A stretch of DNA of 64,000 nt from the NCBI GenBank assembly GCA_951804985.1, contig OX638132.1:3887529-3951528 (forward strand). The letters run 5' to 3'. Both the position numbers and the translations under genes were made by a program. The stretch's first letter is position 1. Each line of letters starts with the position of its first letter. Below are positions 33,709 to 46,500 of the stretch, one piece after another. The notes below the pieces were generated by a model that was given only the letters and a program-made list of their open reading frames with translations, did not search any database and was not told where the DNA came from. Source of the stretch: Dryomyza anilis (lineage: Eukaryota; Arthropoda; Insecta; Diptera; Dryomyzidae).

Positions 33709-34567
33709 TATACCCTACACCTATGAGGTACAGGGTATATTAACTTTGTGCATATATTGTAACGCCCCTTAGGAGGCGTGTCCGGTATGGAAAAGTATAT
33801 ATATTCTTGATCAGCATCACCACCCGAGTCCGTTTAGCCATGTCCGTCTGTCTGCCCGTCTGTCTGTCCGTCCGTCCGTCCGTCCGTCTGTCTTGCTGTC
33901 CGTATACACGATAACTTAAGAAATACTGCTTAGAATGCGATGAAATTTCGTTTCTATACTTTTTAGCCAAAAGTTAGTTTTGTCAATGTAAATGAGCCAA
34001 ATTGGTCAACGGACTCGCCCACCTCCCATACAAGTCACTTTTATATAACTCTTTACGAACCAATAACTCGAAAAGTATTCAAGATATACTTATAAAATTT
34101 AAAACGTATTGGTAGAATTCACCTAAAAATATATGATCCAAAAATGGCGTGGTAGGCCTACATTTCATTTTTTTATTACTCATCGCTTTTTCATAGTGGA
34201 CATTTTATTTGTAAATTATTGAAAACAAAATTATGAAATATTAATCTCTACATATGTTTAAAAAGTGGGCGTGATCTGCCCACATTTATTTTTCTACATG
34301 TTTTAACATTATTTGATTTTTGTATTTTTGTTTGTTAATGGAATATACGTCGTCAGAAATTTGATATGTAAATAATATTCTGAGTGTAAGAATATTTAGC
34401 ATAATTAAGAACTTTAAAGGTAGGTATACAATTAAAAATACAATTAAATTCCCCACACTAAAATTCACACCAAAGTGTAGGGTATTCCATAGTCGGGCCC
34501 GACCGACTATAAAAGTCCGTCCCATGTGACCGAACTTACCCATGTGACCTAACTTTCCCAACTCGTT
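33709..34567 (-). repeat. Dispersed repeat family R, copy 2
   Basis: Reverse-orientation copy from TATACCCTACACCTATGAGG to CCTAACTTTCCCAACTCGTT. It has an expanded (GTCC/GTCT)n run at about 33843-33900, where copy 1 has CAGCAAGA units. Open frames here, including one rich in DRRTDGRTDRQ, are translations of that run. Confidence 0.85.
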
Positions 34568-34679
34568 TATTTAGATATTTTGTGTTTTTGATTTTGCATT
34601 AGATTTTGCGTTTTTGCTTTTGTGTTATTGTTTCAAATTTTTAGTTTTTTATAGGCGTCTAGTTGTGTAGTTATTCTAG

Positions 34680-34870
34680 GTATTAATTATTGCCAGCCAG
34701 TCCAGGGGTATGCGCGCTGGGCTTGCTATGTAATGGTCTCGGGTGTGACTCCTGGAAGTTCGTGGTGATATTAACCACAAATCGAAGGAAATAGAATCCA
34801 CGGTACAATGTATATAATCTGTCTGAGCGCTGTGGATCTTAGCAGATATACCAAACAAAAAATAAAGTAT
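34680..34870 (+). mobile_element. Second tRNA-derived SINE family, one copy
   Basis: GCCAGTCCAGGGGTATGCGC with CGCTGGGCTTGC resembles the A-box half of a tRNA and GGTCTCGGGTGTGACTCC resembles a B box, spaced as in a pol III promoter. The tail GATCTTAGCAGATATACC and A-rich end follow. The sequence differs from the SINE at 10019. It lacks good tRNA folding, so it is not called a tRNA gene. Confidence 0.6.
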
Positions 34871-37299
34871 CGCCAAATAGAGATGTAACTTTTAGGTTTT
34901 GGTCTAATAAATTATGAACAAAAAAAAGATATTGGCACCAAAATTGGGCACAATTTTAAAGGAAATACCGGACATGTTATGTTGTTATGCCTCGGGATCA
35001 CAGAATTTTCGTATGTATGTATTTTTAAAAACAATTAACTCACTTTAATATTGTTAGTTCAAATCTTCGATCGAAGATAAATCGATCGATAATAAATAAT
35101 AATTCATAAAAATCATAAATAAATGAAATGTGCTTTCAAAAAAATTCTTGAAAATATTTAAATTATTTTAAGTACCTATATATAAAAAAATAGCTATATC
35201 ATTTTTATTGAATCCTTTTCTTGGGTTACTTTGCATTTTATATATATTATTTGTTTTAAATTATTTTTTGCAGTGTGTCGCTAAATTATATCGTTAAAAA
35301 CATTTTTTTTTTGGGAAGGCCTTGTGCACCTGGCTGCATTCGTCAAGGTCAATGTTTTCAACTGCACCCAAGATAATTTTTTTTTTTAATTTTATTTTAT
35401 TTTAATGTTTTCCGCTTAATGATTGCTCTACAGCAAGTTTTGTGGTTCAATGTGTTAATTATGTCCGAATGTGGGATTATTTGTTGTTGTGGTAAACAAA
35501 AAATAATAATAATTGTGTTGAAACGTTACAAGGATGACACAAGATGGATCAAATTTTTTGATTGTATATTCAACATAATCGTATACAAAATATTTCCTTG
35601 AATATTTTCGTTTGTCAAATTTGTAAAAAATCTTAAAGAAATTTATGATTGTGCTGATTATAGTTTTTTGTTTTAATTTTATTTTATTAATAATCTATTC
35701 ATGTTTCTGTGGTATAAAATTTGTGATATTTTCAAAATCGCTGAATTCTTAATAAATTAAATCAACAAAAATATGTCAATCACTTCAAATCAATTCGAAT
35801 TTCAAAAGTTTTGAATTCGACTTCAATTCGTCTAAAATTCATCGTCGAGAACAAAAGATGTTGTAGAACTAACCATAAATATGCTTCGTTGGATGCATTC
35901 TAAAGGTATCAAACACATTTATTTATCTTATAGTTTTAGTCAACAACCGGTCATTATATAAATTTAATAATCCATAAATTAACAACTAAAACAAAAACAT
36001 GTTTCAGAGCACGTGCTTATACAAACTTCCTGCACATAGACAGTGCGATTTGCAATGGAATATTTAATTTAAAATCAAATTAAAAACTTGTTTTTTTTTT
36101 ATAAAACATTTTAATAAGTGTGCTACATTACTCCCAACCAGACATGGAAAAGTTTGTTAAATAAAACATATAAGTCGTCATAACCTTGAACTTATCCAAT
36201 AAACAAACATTAGCCCAATTTGCGAATATAGTTATTATATGTAGAATATTCGGGGACATATTTAACAAAAAGAATAACAAACAACAAAAGTAATAACAAC
36301 AAAAGTCATTATAACAATATTGTCGTTAATACTTTTAACTAATTATATGTATTAAGTTAAAAATACTTTGCCGTCTTTGTCGTCAATACACTGTATCTGT
36401 CAATTATGCCTTTTGTCAAGACCTCCCCCCCACTTCAAACCGCATAACGCTCTTAGTTTCTCAATGGATGTTTTTAACAAAATATGAACAATTATTGCTG
36501 GGTTTTCTCGGCTGACTTGTTGACTAATTGAATAGTTAAAGTTAATGAAATGCATCAGTAATCACAAAACATTTTTCGTATATAATTTTTATAAATATAT
36601 TTGATGCCGAATTCTTTTCATTTATTTTAATAATGCTGGTTTTCAAGTACCTACATTTTGCAAAACAATACTGCTATTCAAATTTGTCTATACAAATTCT
36701 GATTTTCAAGTATTGTTTGCAAAATAATTCTTCATTGTAAACTTTGTACTTTGTTTTGCTATATCCGGTACTTTTTTTGATGGTATATTTTCTATATAAT
36801 TATAGTATAGGTGTTTTAGGTACTCAAACATCTAAATATTTGTTATGTAAATTTGTTTTTCTTATATCTATTTATTCTTAAATTTATTAGTAAATCTGCC
36901 ATTATTTTTATAAATCAATAAATGACCATGCGTTTAATTCTTTTAATAGCACCTGGTACATTGTTGTAGAATTAATTCAATTATTATATTTTATCGATTT
37001 TTATATTGATATAAAAGTTATTCGTTGAAAAAATTTATAGTTATTTAATATGTACATAAATTAAAGTTCAATTTACTTTAAAGACGGATATTATAATGCA
37101 GATATTTATCGATGATCTGTAAACATCAATTACATTTATATATTGAGATATTTGTTATTTGCACAAAAAATGTAATCTTGTTTAAAACAATGTTTTTATT
37201 TACAGATACCTAGCAATAGTAACTATCAATAGTACGTTGATAAATATATATGTTTTAATTTGCAATAAAATGGAATTTTTAATTATAGAAATTAAATTT
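34871..37299. other. AT-rich intergenic DNA
   Basis: No gene supported. A palindromic patch CGATCGAAGATAAATCGATCG at 35069 and scattered homopolymers only. The plus-strand frame at 35419-35601 has no recognisable content. Confidence 0.45.
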
Positions 37300-38339
37300 A
37301 ACCCAGTATGCAATTCGTAAGAAATGTTTGATCAGAACGGCCCATAGATATCGAAGCTACAAATCGAAGTTATATCGATTCCAAAATATTTCGACACTCG
37401 TACCTATAAACTCTATAATCTTAAAGAAATTTAACCTATTAAGTTAGAAATAATCATGACCTGATAATGTTGATCTTGTAAATGTTCGGAAGGAAAAACA
37501 AGGAAAAACGCAATGTTCTTAGAATAATTACTAAATACCCAGTATACCATTCGTTGGACCTATATAAAAGGTAGCTATCGATTTGTTCAATCGGAGTTTA
37601 ATCTATACGTGAAATTGTACAAAATTAAATCCATACTCAGTATGCCATGACTCAGAGTTCTTCGATTATCTCGAACTAACTTCGATAAAAAATGTTTGAT
37701 CTTGTTGCATTATCGCTACTAATTTTATTAATCTTTCGTACAATTAAACATACACACCGAAAAATCCTCTTTTGGCATGAGGTTGGAAGAAGGAAAAAGT
37801 TAGTTGTACTAACTAACTTCATTCGGTTAAATCGAATGGTTTACAAATTTGCTGGCGGAACTGCCATATTAGCCTATACAATTGAAATATTAGTCTATAT
37901 ACACTCCCAATGGTTCTAAATCTGTACTAAATTGTTCTAAAACAGTTAGAAATTGGTTGCAGTACAAACTACAACTATTTTAGTTTTGACAATAACAACT
38001 GACTAAGCGGTTGAGAGAACCGAATACGTGGTTGGGCAAAGAGGTGGTTGGCGCAACAAATCTCTACTCTGTGTCTACAATATTTAAGCAATTTTAAAAT
38101 TGCAAAGATAATAGTTTTTGGATCAATCTCGATATCTTTGCACTTTTCGATGCGATAACAATTCGGAATCGTTTTTATTCTCGTTTCGAAAAAAACTGCG
38201 AATTGTCGTTTTGATCTATTGTTGTAGTTTAGAACGTTTTGGTGTTCGATATCGTTACGAGATCTGATCCGATATCGTATGAATTCTCCGACATATCGTA
38301 TAGTTATCGCATCAATAATCGAAATGGCAGACTGGGTAT
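37300..38339. repeat. Cluster of TACCCAGTATGCCAT-ended repeats
   Basis: (T)ACCCAGTATGCAATTCGTAA at 37301, TACCCAGTATACCATTCGTT at 37535 and TACTCAGTATGCCATGACTC at 37633 lie in direct orientation, and the inverse AAATGGCAGACTGGGTA ends at 38339. The interior has many CGATATCG words. The last unit (37633-38339) has near-inverted ends and is interrupted by a family 5 MITE at 37753-38075. A related end is at about 25857-25873. Confidence 0.6.
37753..38075. mobile_element. MITE family 5, full copy nested in another repeat
   Basis: TA|CACACCGAAAAATCCTCTTT to CAAATCTCTACTCTGTGTC|TA, colinear with the copy at 32454 but with an extra TTTGCTGGCGGAACTGCCAT block also present at 38755. It splits the TACCCAGTATGCCAT-type element. 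Confidence 0.85.
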
Positions 38340-38754
38340 CTAAAAGAAAAATAATCAAAGGCTTCGTAAAATATTACGATATTTTATAAATGTTTAAATA
38401 TCGTATTTGATATTTAAACATTGAACGAGCATATTTCAAATTTAGAAACAATAAAGATCAAACGTTTTTTTTATTGAAATTAGTTCGAGAAAGCGTGGAG
38501 TTTGATAATGAAAATAATAAAAAATTAGCATCGAAACATTAATGAAATCAAGTTTTTTTCTTCTCGTAGACAAATCGAAAATATTCCTAATACATATATT
38601 TTAAAATTCCGAATAATATATTGACAATTTGCTTCAATTTATGAAACTATTAAAAAAGAGTTGCTTGAGACCACAAATCTCTATTCAATGTGCTTACATT
38701 TCAGATATTAATTATTCTATTTTTATTAATTTTTTTGTCAATGGTTTGTAGTTG

Positions 38755-39077
38755 CACACAGAAAAATCATCTTTTGGCATGAGGTTGGAAGAACCAAAAA
38801 GTTGATTGTACCAACTAACTTCATTCGGTTAAATCGAATTGTCTACACATTTGTTGGCGGAACTGCCATATTCGTTGGCACTTGAAATATTAGTCTATAC
38901 ACACTCCAAATGGTTCTAACACTCTACTAAATTGTTCAAGAATTGTGTAAAAATGGTTGTGGTCCAAACTACAACACTTTTAGTTTGGACAGTAACAACC
39001 GACTAAGTGGTTGAGCAAACCGACTAAGTGGGTTGGGAAAGGCGTTGGTTGGCGTAACAAATCTCTATTCTCTTTGT
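38755..39077. mobile_element. MITE family 5, full diverged copy
   Basis: CACACAGAAAAATCATCTTT to CAAATCTCTATTCTCTTTGT, including TTGTTGGCGGAACTGCCATA. The right terminus is mutated (TCTTTGT for TCTGTGT), so this is an older insertion. Confidence 0.85.
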
Positions 39078-40558
39078 AGAATATATATCGTTTGGCACTA
39101 CAGTCCTATAAGAACTTAGGTAGAATAGAGATTTCCAAAAACCAAAATTGAAACCAAACATAACTTGAAAGCGGTGTACCGAAACCATAACTGAGAGAAA
39201 ACCCTGTTTAATGGTTTCGAGTTTTCAGTTTTTCAAATATTAAACGGTTTCAGTTGCGGTTTGCTTTCCCTGATTAATATTTTTAGGAACTTTAAACGAC
39301 CAGTACTAAATGTTGAAATGATGCCGTTTGTCGTTCTCATTGCATAGTCTCGTAACTCAATGTAACTGTTCAAAAAACATAAAAAGAGGTTTTTAATTTA
39401 TACAAACTTACGGTAGGTCATTTTAGCATTTACATAATTATGAAGTTGACAAATCTATACAGTGGTTGATCATAGTAACAGAAGTAGCAACGACTGAAAC
39501 AAGTTAACTTTTGACTTTGGCACAGAAAACACCGGCAACCGACCGCTTTGTTTATAAAATTCATATACTATATATTCACGGTTCTTTTGTGGTTTATAGT
39601 GTTTACGTTTTATTATTTATTTTTTTACACTTTTACTATGGGAAACACTAATGATTGTTTGTTAGTATTGTTTCAATAATTGATTAGGGTTTTTTCCGAT
39701 GCTCCCCATAGGTCATTACAGATAATTATTTATCCATACGTCAAAAAAGATATAGTATAAGTTAAAAAGAATTATTAAGATATATCTTTGCGACCTTCAA
39801 ATTGAATGAAAGATTAAATTTTTAAGTTCTGTGCAGAATTTGAGTTTTATAGATTTAAAATATCTGAAAAATACGTGTTTTGGTTTAAATAATATTGACT
39901 GATTGCTTCAAAAATTCACTTAAAAATGATTAATCATTGTAGTCTACAAACATATCTTAAAGTACTTTAACACACTTAGTTTTGACATGGATCCCCATTT
40001 AATGAATCCTAATTAATTCGCCTTCAACCCATCCCCTGTATGATCCATAGTCTATTGTTTGATTTTCACACATTCGGTATACAACACAAATACAAGAATC
40101 ACAATGATCACCAGTAAAGATAATAACAACTCAAGAAATACTACCGTCCGAAACACAACAATAAAGCGCACTTTGAGAATAGCTTCGGCAATAAACCTGA
40201 CTCTTTTAACCGATACTTATTTGCAGCCAGTCTGACCGATCCATACGTCTGTCTGCCCCCTCGAGTTGTGAGAAAATTTTTAGTTTTAAATCTCGCATCC
40301 GCAGCACGATTGGCTTCAGATCAAATTATTAGCTCGTTGCGCGCAGACGCGATCTCCGCTAAAACATAACTCGAAAACCAGCTAAAGTTACAAATGCAAA
40401 AAAATAAATAAATTAATTCCCACAGTTACGAGATTTAATACGTCACGGAATTAGAAGAGATTTGTGCGCAGTAAAAGTGTGAAAAAATCAATTTAAATAG
40501 TTCTATTGAGTTAAAAATAAAATTTGAAAAAGCTAAAAAACAAAGGAATAAAATCATT
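39078..40558 (+). promoter_or_regulatory. Upstream region and probable 5' UTR of gene C
   Basis: No gene before 40559. The last part, about 40190-40420, is richer in G+C (CCAGTCTGACCGATCCATAC, GCGCGCAGACGCGATCTCCG) and is likely the core promoter and transcribed leader of gene C. I do not see a clear TATA box. The rest is ordinary AT-rich DNA. Confidence 0.35.
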
Positions 40559-43500
40559 ATGTGGAAATTTATATTTTGTCTGGCTGTTTTGCAAATCGTG
40601 TGGGCGGCGAATAATGGAGATATACGTAAGTGTTTGGAATTAATCGATTATTTTATGCATACCCTCAAATAGATTTTTTCTCATACTATACAGAAAAATA
40701 TTTAATTGAAATAGCGTTTTTTAGTTTTTCCTAAAAACAAGAAAAATTCTTCGTTATAAAAATAATAAATGTAACTATTATAAAAAAAAAAACTTTTCCT
40801 TAATTCGATATTGAGTCAAATTTCCTGCTTATTAGTACACAGTTTTCTGAGTGTATATTGAGAATAAAAGTGAGTTTGTTTTTGTAGTTTACGTATTATA
40901 TATGTTTACCGTTTATATATCCTTTAAATAATGGAAGATACTTAAATATTTAAATTTCAAAATAGTACTATTCAAGGGAACTAATGTATTTTATACTATT
41001 CTATAAAACAAAGGGTGTAAACGAAATTATGTTAACAAATTCAAATGCGAATATTGTGGTCAAAGCAAATAATATAAAAAATCCCATAATTTCAAAAATT
41101 GTCTGATTTATGACAAACAAAAAAATTAAGTGATCGATCATGTCGTGAACAAAAAAAAATTACAAAAAGTGGGACAAAATTATGGAAAGTAAAGTGTTAG
41201 ATCTAAGCCCAACAATCAAGAGATGTAGCGAGAAAATGTAATATATTTCAGATTTTCAAAAAGTAAAGATGAGATTTAAATTGAGATCATTTAAAGTTCC
41301 AAATAATTTCGAAGAAACGGATCCAAAAACAAGAGCGAGGGACTGTTGAAACCCGTATAAAACCATATGATACAATTTGGATGTAACTCTCCAAACTGCC
41401 CTGAGCTACGTCGAGATTTTAAATTTTTGACTTATATAAAATAAATTCTTCGAAAAATATTGAATTTTTGTAAAACTGAAGTAAAATAAGCACAAGTTTT
41501 ATTATCGTTATCAAAAAAAATTAAAGAAGAAATGGTGTCCAACGGCTGATGATGGGCTGGAAGACTAAACTACAAAAATTCGTCCTATCTAATTCAGAAA
41601 TATAAATCTTTAACTACTTTTAAAAACTATGGAGTATTGTTCCTCATTTGTGATATAATTATTTTTTTTACCGTGTTAAGTTTTTAAGTTATGATTAAAA
41701 GAAAATGTAAATATAATTTCATTTACACCCTTTATGTATGCTTTTATCTATTTCTAGTACACCAAGAAAAAAATACTATATAAATAATAGTTTTTTACTA
41801 TTAAAAATAGTCAATAGGATAAATTATTATTTTAATCGGAAAATACCATTAAATACCAGAAAATACCATGACATTGCCATTGAATTTATATGAAAAGATT
41901 TATTTCTTTGTATACTATTAAATCAATAATTGTCCTATTGACCAATTTTAATGGGATTTGGGGGAATTATATCTGGGTGTAGTATCAATTTCTGGTAATT
42001 AAGTAGGATTGAAACGGAAATGAAAAACGCTTGCTATTTAAATTTTGTATTTTTTTCGTTTTGTACCGGTTACAAATTACGGTTCCAAGTTAGGTTTTCG
42101 ATTCGGTTTGTTTTTTTATTTTATTGAAGATTTGCTAAAATGAAGAGTAAAAACTGAACTATCGACAAATTCGATTTAGAACCTGTGCGATTGAAGACTA
42201 ACTAAACTTGGCATAATATCGATAAAGCATTGTGATTGTTGCATGCTTATCGATTTTAGCAAATTGATTATATATTTGACTTTATTCACACAGGCCCTTA
42301 GTCTTTAAATTTAGACAAACTCACACACATCCTAAATACTTCAATAGTTTATTTATACAAATTTTTATAAATCTATGAAATTCTTGCTCAATATTTATAC
42401 CAAGTGCTGAGGAAATGTTAATATATCAAATGACATTTCAACTTCAAAAATGAATTTACTACTTTTTATAATATTAAGCATCAAACTCAAAATTAAAGTT
42501 TTTGATACAAATGTGATTGGTGAGTTTAACAACTATTCTTGTTCAGTGTCTGCTTCTATATTAATTTATCGATGTCCCTCTACGTTGAAATCATGATTAC
42601 AAGAAAATCTGAAGAGCTTGACCAAGAAAACTCAGAAATTATATTACGTGTATATTTGTCCTGTCGAGTATTGAAAATTGGCATGATCGGTTAATTGTGA
42701 CTTGCAATATGGTCACATATTACATATATAAATGTGCTAAAAGTGGTGGGTCCAACAGTTTAATACCGAATCTGAACGGCAGGGTGAGAGCTTTTTCATA
42801 TATAATGTTATGCTATCGTAGTTTTTCCATTGACTGTCGAAAGGAAGCGCCGTTTAAAAAATGTTTTGGTAGTACCAGCTCAGATGAGAACCAGTGGTAG
42901 GGGAATTTTCGGCTCGCAGTCCAAATCACTAACCACTGTGCTACAGACGCTACACCGACATACATTGTCCAAAGTTATCATTATGTCTCATGTCCCTACT
43001 TCGAAATTCCCTAACATTCTTTTCTGTTATTTTTAAATAATCAATACAATATTTAAGAAATAATGTTGTTACTTAGTGTAATTCACTGTTAGTTCCTTGT
43101 TTTAATTGTTACCATATTTTCACTGCATTCGTCGATTTATTTATTTCACTTTCAAGTTGAAGGCCTCCGAGATCACCGATGATTTGCATATATTACCCAT
43201 GTATTTGGCTTAAAATATACATTATTCAAAATAAACACGGAAGCCAAAGATATCGAAAAACAGTTTAGCCAAGTCATTAGCAAAACACCAAATGGCTGCA
43301 ACGATACCATTAGCCCAGTGTGTTAGTTTCAAGGCGGCCAAAATGAAACCGTGTCTGTGAAGAGGTTTCGAACAATGGAACCGAGATACCTCAAAAGTTG
43401 ATGTTGCGAATGCGTTTGTTTAATTTGGCCATACGTACAACAGAAATAAGGAAAAGTAATAAAAACTCGATATAGATAAAAACAATAAAGCGATTTCCGC

Positions 43501-46500
43501 GCTCAAACCTTTGACGAGAGTGCATTGAACTTCAGTTTAAGCCCTATTTTACGATATTTTAATTATTATTATTTCTATGAATTTTACTATCTTTACAGCC
43601 GAATACATTAAACAGTGCAAACGTAATGATCCCAAGTTGATTGATTGCTTTCGCAGCTCGTTAGAGCATCTGAAGCCGTATTTGGCACGTGGCATTCCGG
43701 AGATTGAGGTGAGTTGCTATTCCGTATAATGGTCAAAGTCAGGGTCATCTTGGTCAATAAATATAATAACCAACTGTGTGTGTTTTGCTAGTAGAATTCC
43801 GTGCAGTTGCTGGTTTAATTCGTTTTGTTTGTGCATAGATTTAAATATTTGAATTAGCTAGAATAACGTCTGGTCTTATATAAATATTTATTTAAGACAT
43901 AGTAGCATGAATTTTACACCTTATATATTATATTAAAAATAGGCTTTATGTAGAGTGCTCATTTTGAAGTTTATTCTGTAGATATATATTATGTGCTTGA
44001 AAAATTCATGTTATTCAGTAGGTATATTACATCTAAAAATTCGGTGAATCCTAGCAAAAATTTTTAAATGACCTTTAATACCAATAAATTACCTCGAATT
44101 TGTCAAAAATTAATACTAAAAAATAAAATTTTTCATTTAATATGTTTCATTTTTAATATTCAAAAATAAAAATAAATAAGTACATCCGATTTTAAAAACT
44201 CATTATTGATTGCAAAACCGGCCGGCTAGGAAATTGCATAACTTTTATTTTTTATAACCAAATGAAGTAATGAAGAAATGGTAAAATAAATAAAACTGCA
44301 ATAAATAAATAGACATTTTCAATTTTCTCCCATCTACACTTCAAAAAGTTGCTACAAGTAATGTTTATTGCAAGCATTTTTTTTTTCGTCTTATTGTTGT
44401 TCAATCAATGCCCATTCATTCGCTTTTTGCACACTGACTTCAATAAGTTTTTCAACAGGTTTGACAACTTAAGACCTAAGATTCCGTAGTCAACAATTCA
44501 GAGAAAAAAAATCACTGTAGTTTTGTAATTTTCCTACAATTGGTTGGTTGGCTACTAATGCGATGAGTAATCATGGTTATAGTTTAACCCATTAATTTCC
44601 AAGTCCAAGAATTTATAAATATTACTTATATACAACTATTTCACAATTATAATTATATCTTTTATTAAAAATATTAAAATCCTTTATTGTTTCGTACATG
44701 GAATGAAATTAAGAGCACCGACATAATTTTGTTACTTCTTGACGATATAAATTATCAAAATAAGATTATTTTACATTTTTTTTAGTTAAATTGACAAGTG
44801 GTTTGTAAAATCTACAAGATTTACTCATATGAACAAAATTTTTGAGAGATTCAAATATTTAACGAAGCAATATCGCTTTAACTGTCCATTAATAAACAAA
44901 TAAACACTTTTTTTATTTAATTTGAATAAATTTCGTCGATATAACGATTATTATTTATTATTATTTTAAAATTTAAATGTACAGCTACTGTTGAACATAT
45001 AATGATTACCCATTCTTCAATTTAATATGAACTTTTATTAATTTAAACTCTCCATTTGATTCATGGTATTCTCTAGTTTAATTTATAAATAAAACTTGGC
45101 CTTAAAGGGCTTAAGCAATAAATCGCGAGTTAAAGAATTTCTTAAGAGGAAAAATACAATACTTGTATGCTCACTGAAAAAAAAGGAAAGTAGTTACAGT
45201 AAATAGACAGAGATCAACATTTTTCTTTAACATAATTAAACCTAAAAACCTCGATTTAAGATCATTCCTATTTACATCTTTTGTAATATTTATAAATTTA
45301 AATTTAATACTTATTAAAAAAAACAACTTTACAATTTTCGAGTTTGTACAAGACTGTTTATTTACGTTTTGGTTCGACTTTATTATTCGTCGACATTTTC
45401 GTGCGATAATTGTCGAATAGTAGAAATCTACAGATCTCGAGCATGTCTAATATACGTTTCGTGAAGAATCAGGGGAGTCAGGAGAATAGGTTCCTAGATC
45501 TTGTATTTTCGTATGACAGCTTTATCGAAGAATCCACGAATAATATCGATTTTCGTCGCCTTATTCATAAATTGGTAAAACGTATTTCAAGTATTTCATT
45601 TCGTTCACTCATTAAAGAGAACGTTTATTGAAAAGGTTCATGTATGAATCAAAAAAGTCACACGATACGACTTTTTTTTGTAGTTTAAAGCTCATATACG
45701 CAGAAAAAAAAATATATCAGATTGATGAATTCCGTTCTTCAAACCATGATTCATTGTATTGAAGAACTATTCATAATAATAATGACTAACGACATCAATG
45801 TAATGAATGCGTTCATAAATATGATGAACGCTTGGTAACTGTCAAAAAGCGTTCTTCAATATGATGAACCGCATGTGACGCATTCATCATATTAATGAAT
45901 TAAAACATATAGTACAATATATATGTACATTATCAAAAATGCCGTTCTTTAAACCCAATTTTAATCAAAATATTTGATTTTCGTTCACTTTTTTGCCATA
46001 TAGTTCTCAGTTCTCAAGTAATTCTTGTATGTTATTTCTTATATTGTATAACGCTTGCTCATATTGATGATTTCATTCATTGAACTAAAATCGTATTTTT
46101 TCAGTGTTTTTCATTTTTAATATTTTTTATATAAAGAAATGTCAAACACAAATTGGTCTCCATTTACACATTTACGTATTTATAATTCTTTTAAGATTTA
46201 CGATATTTAAATTAATATGGTTTGATGACCAAAATTCATCAATATGATGTTCACTTTTTCATTTATATGATGAAATGGAGGCTTCGAATAATTAGCAATT
46301 ATATATTATAAATCATTTAAGAATTATAAATACATAAATGTGTAAATGAAGATAAATTTGTGTTTGAAATTTGATGTTAAAAAAATATTGAAAATGAAAA
46401 CATTTAAAAAATACGATTTTAATTCAATGAATGAATTCATCAATATGATGAATCCAGGTAGTTGGTGAAATTTTTGGTAAATTTTTTTGTGTGAATATTT

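Noticed and set aside
33740..33970. Minus-strand frame with DRRTDGRTDRQTGRQTD
   Set aside because: It translates the (GTCC/GTCT)n run inside dispersed repeat R; the corresponding position differs in the other copies.
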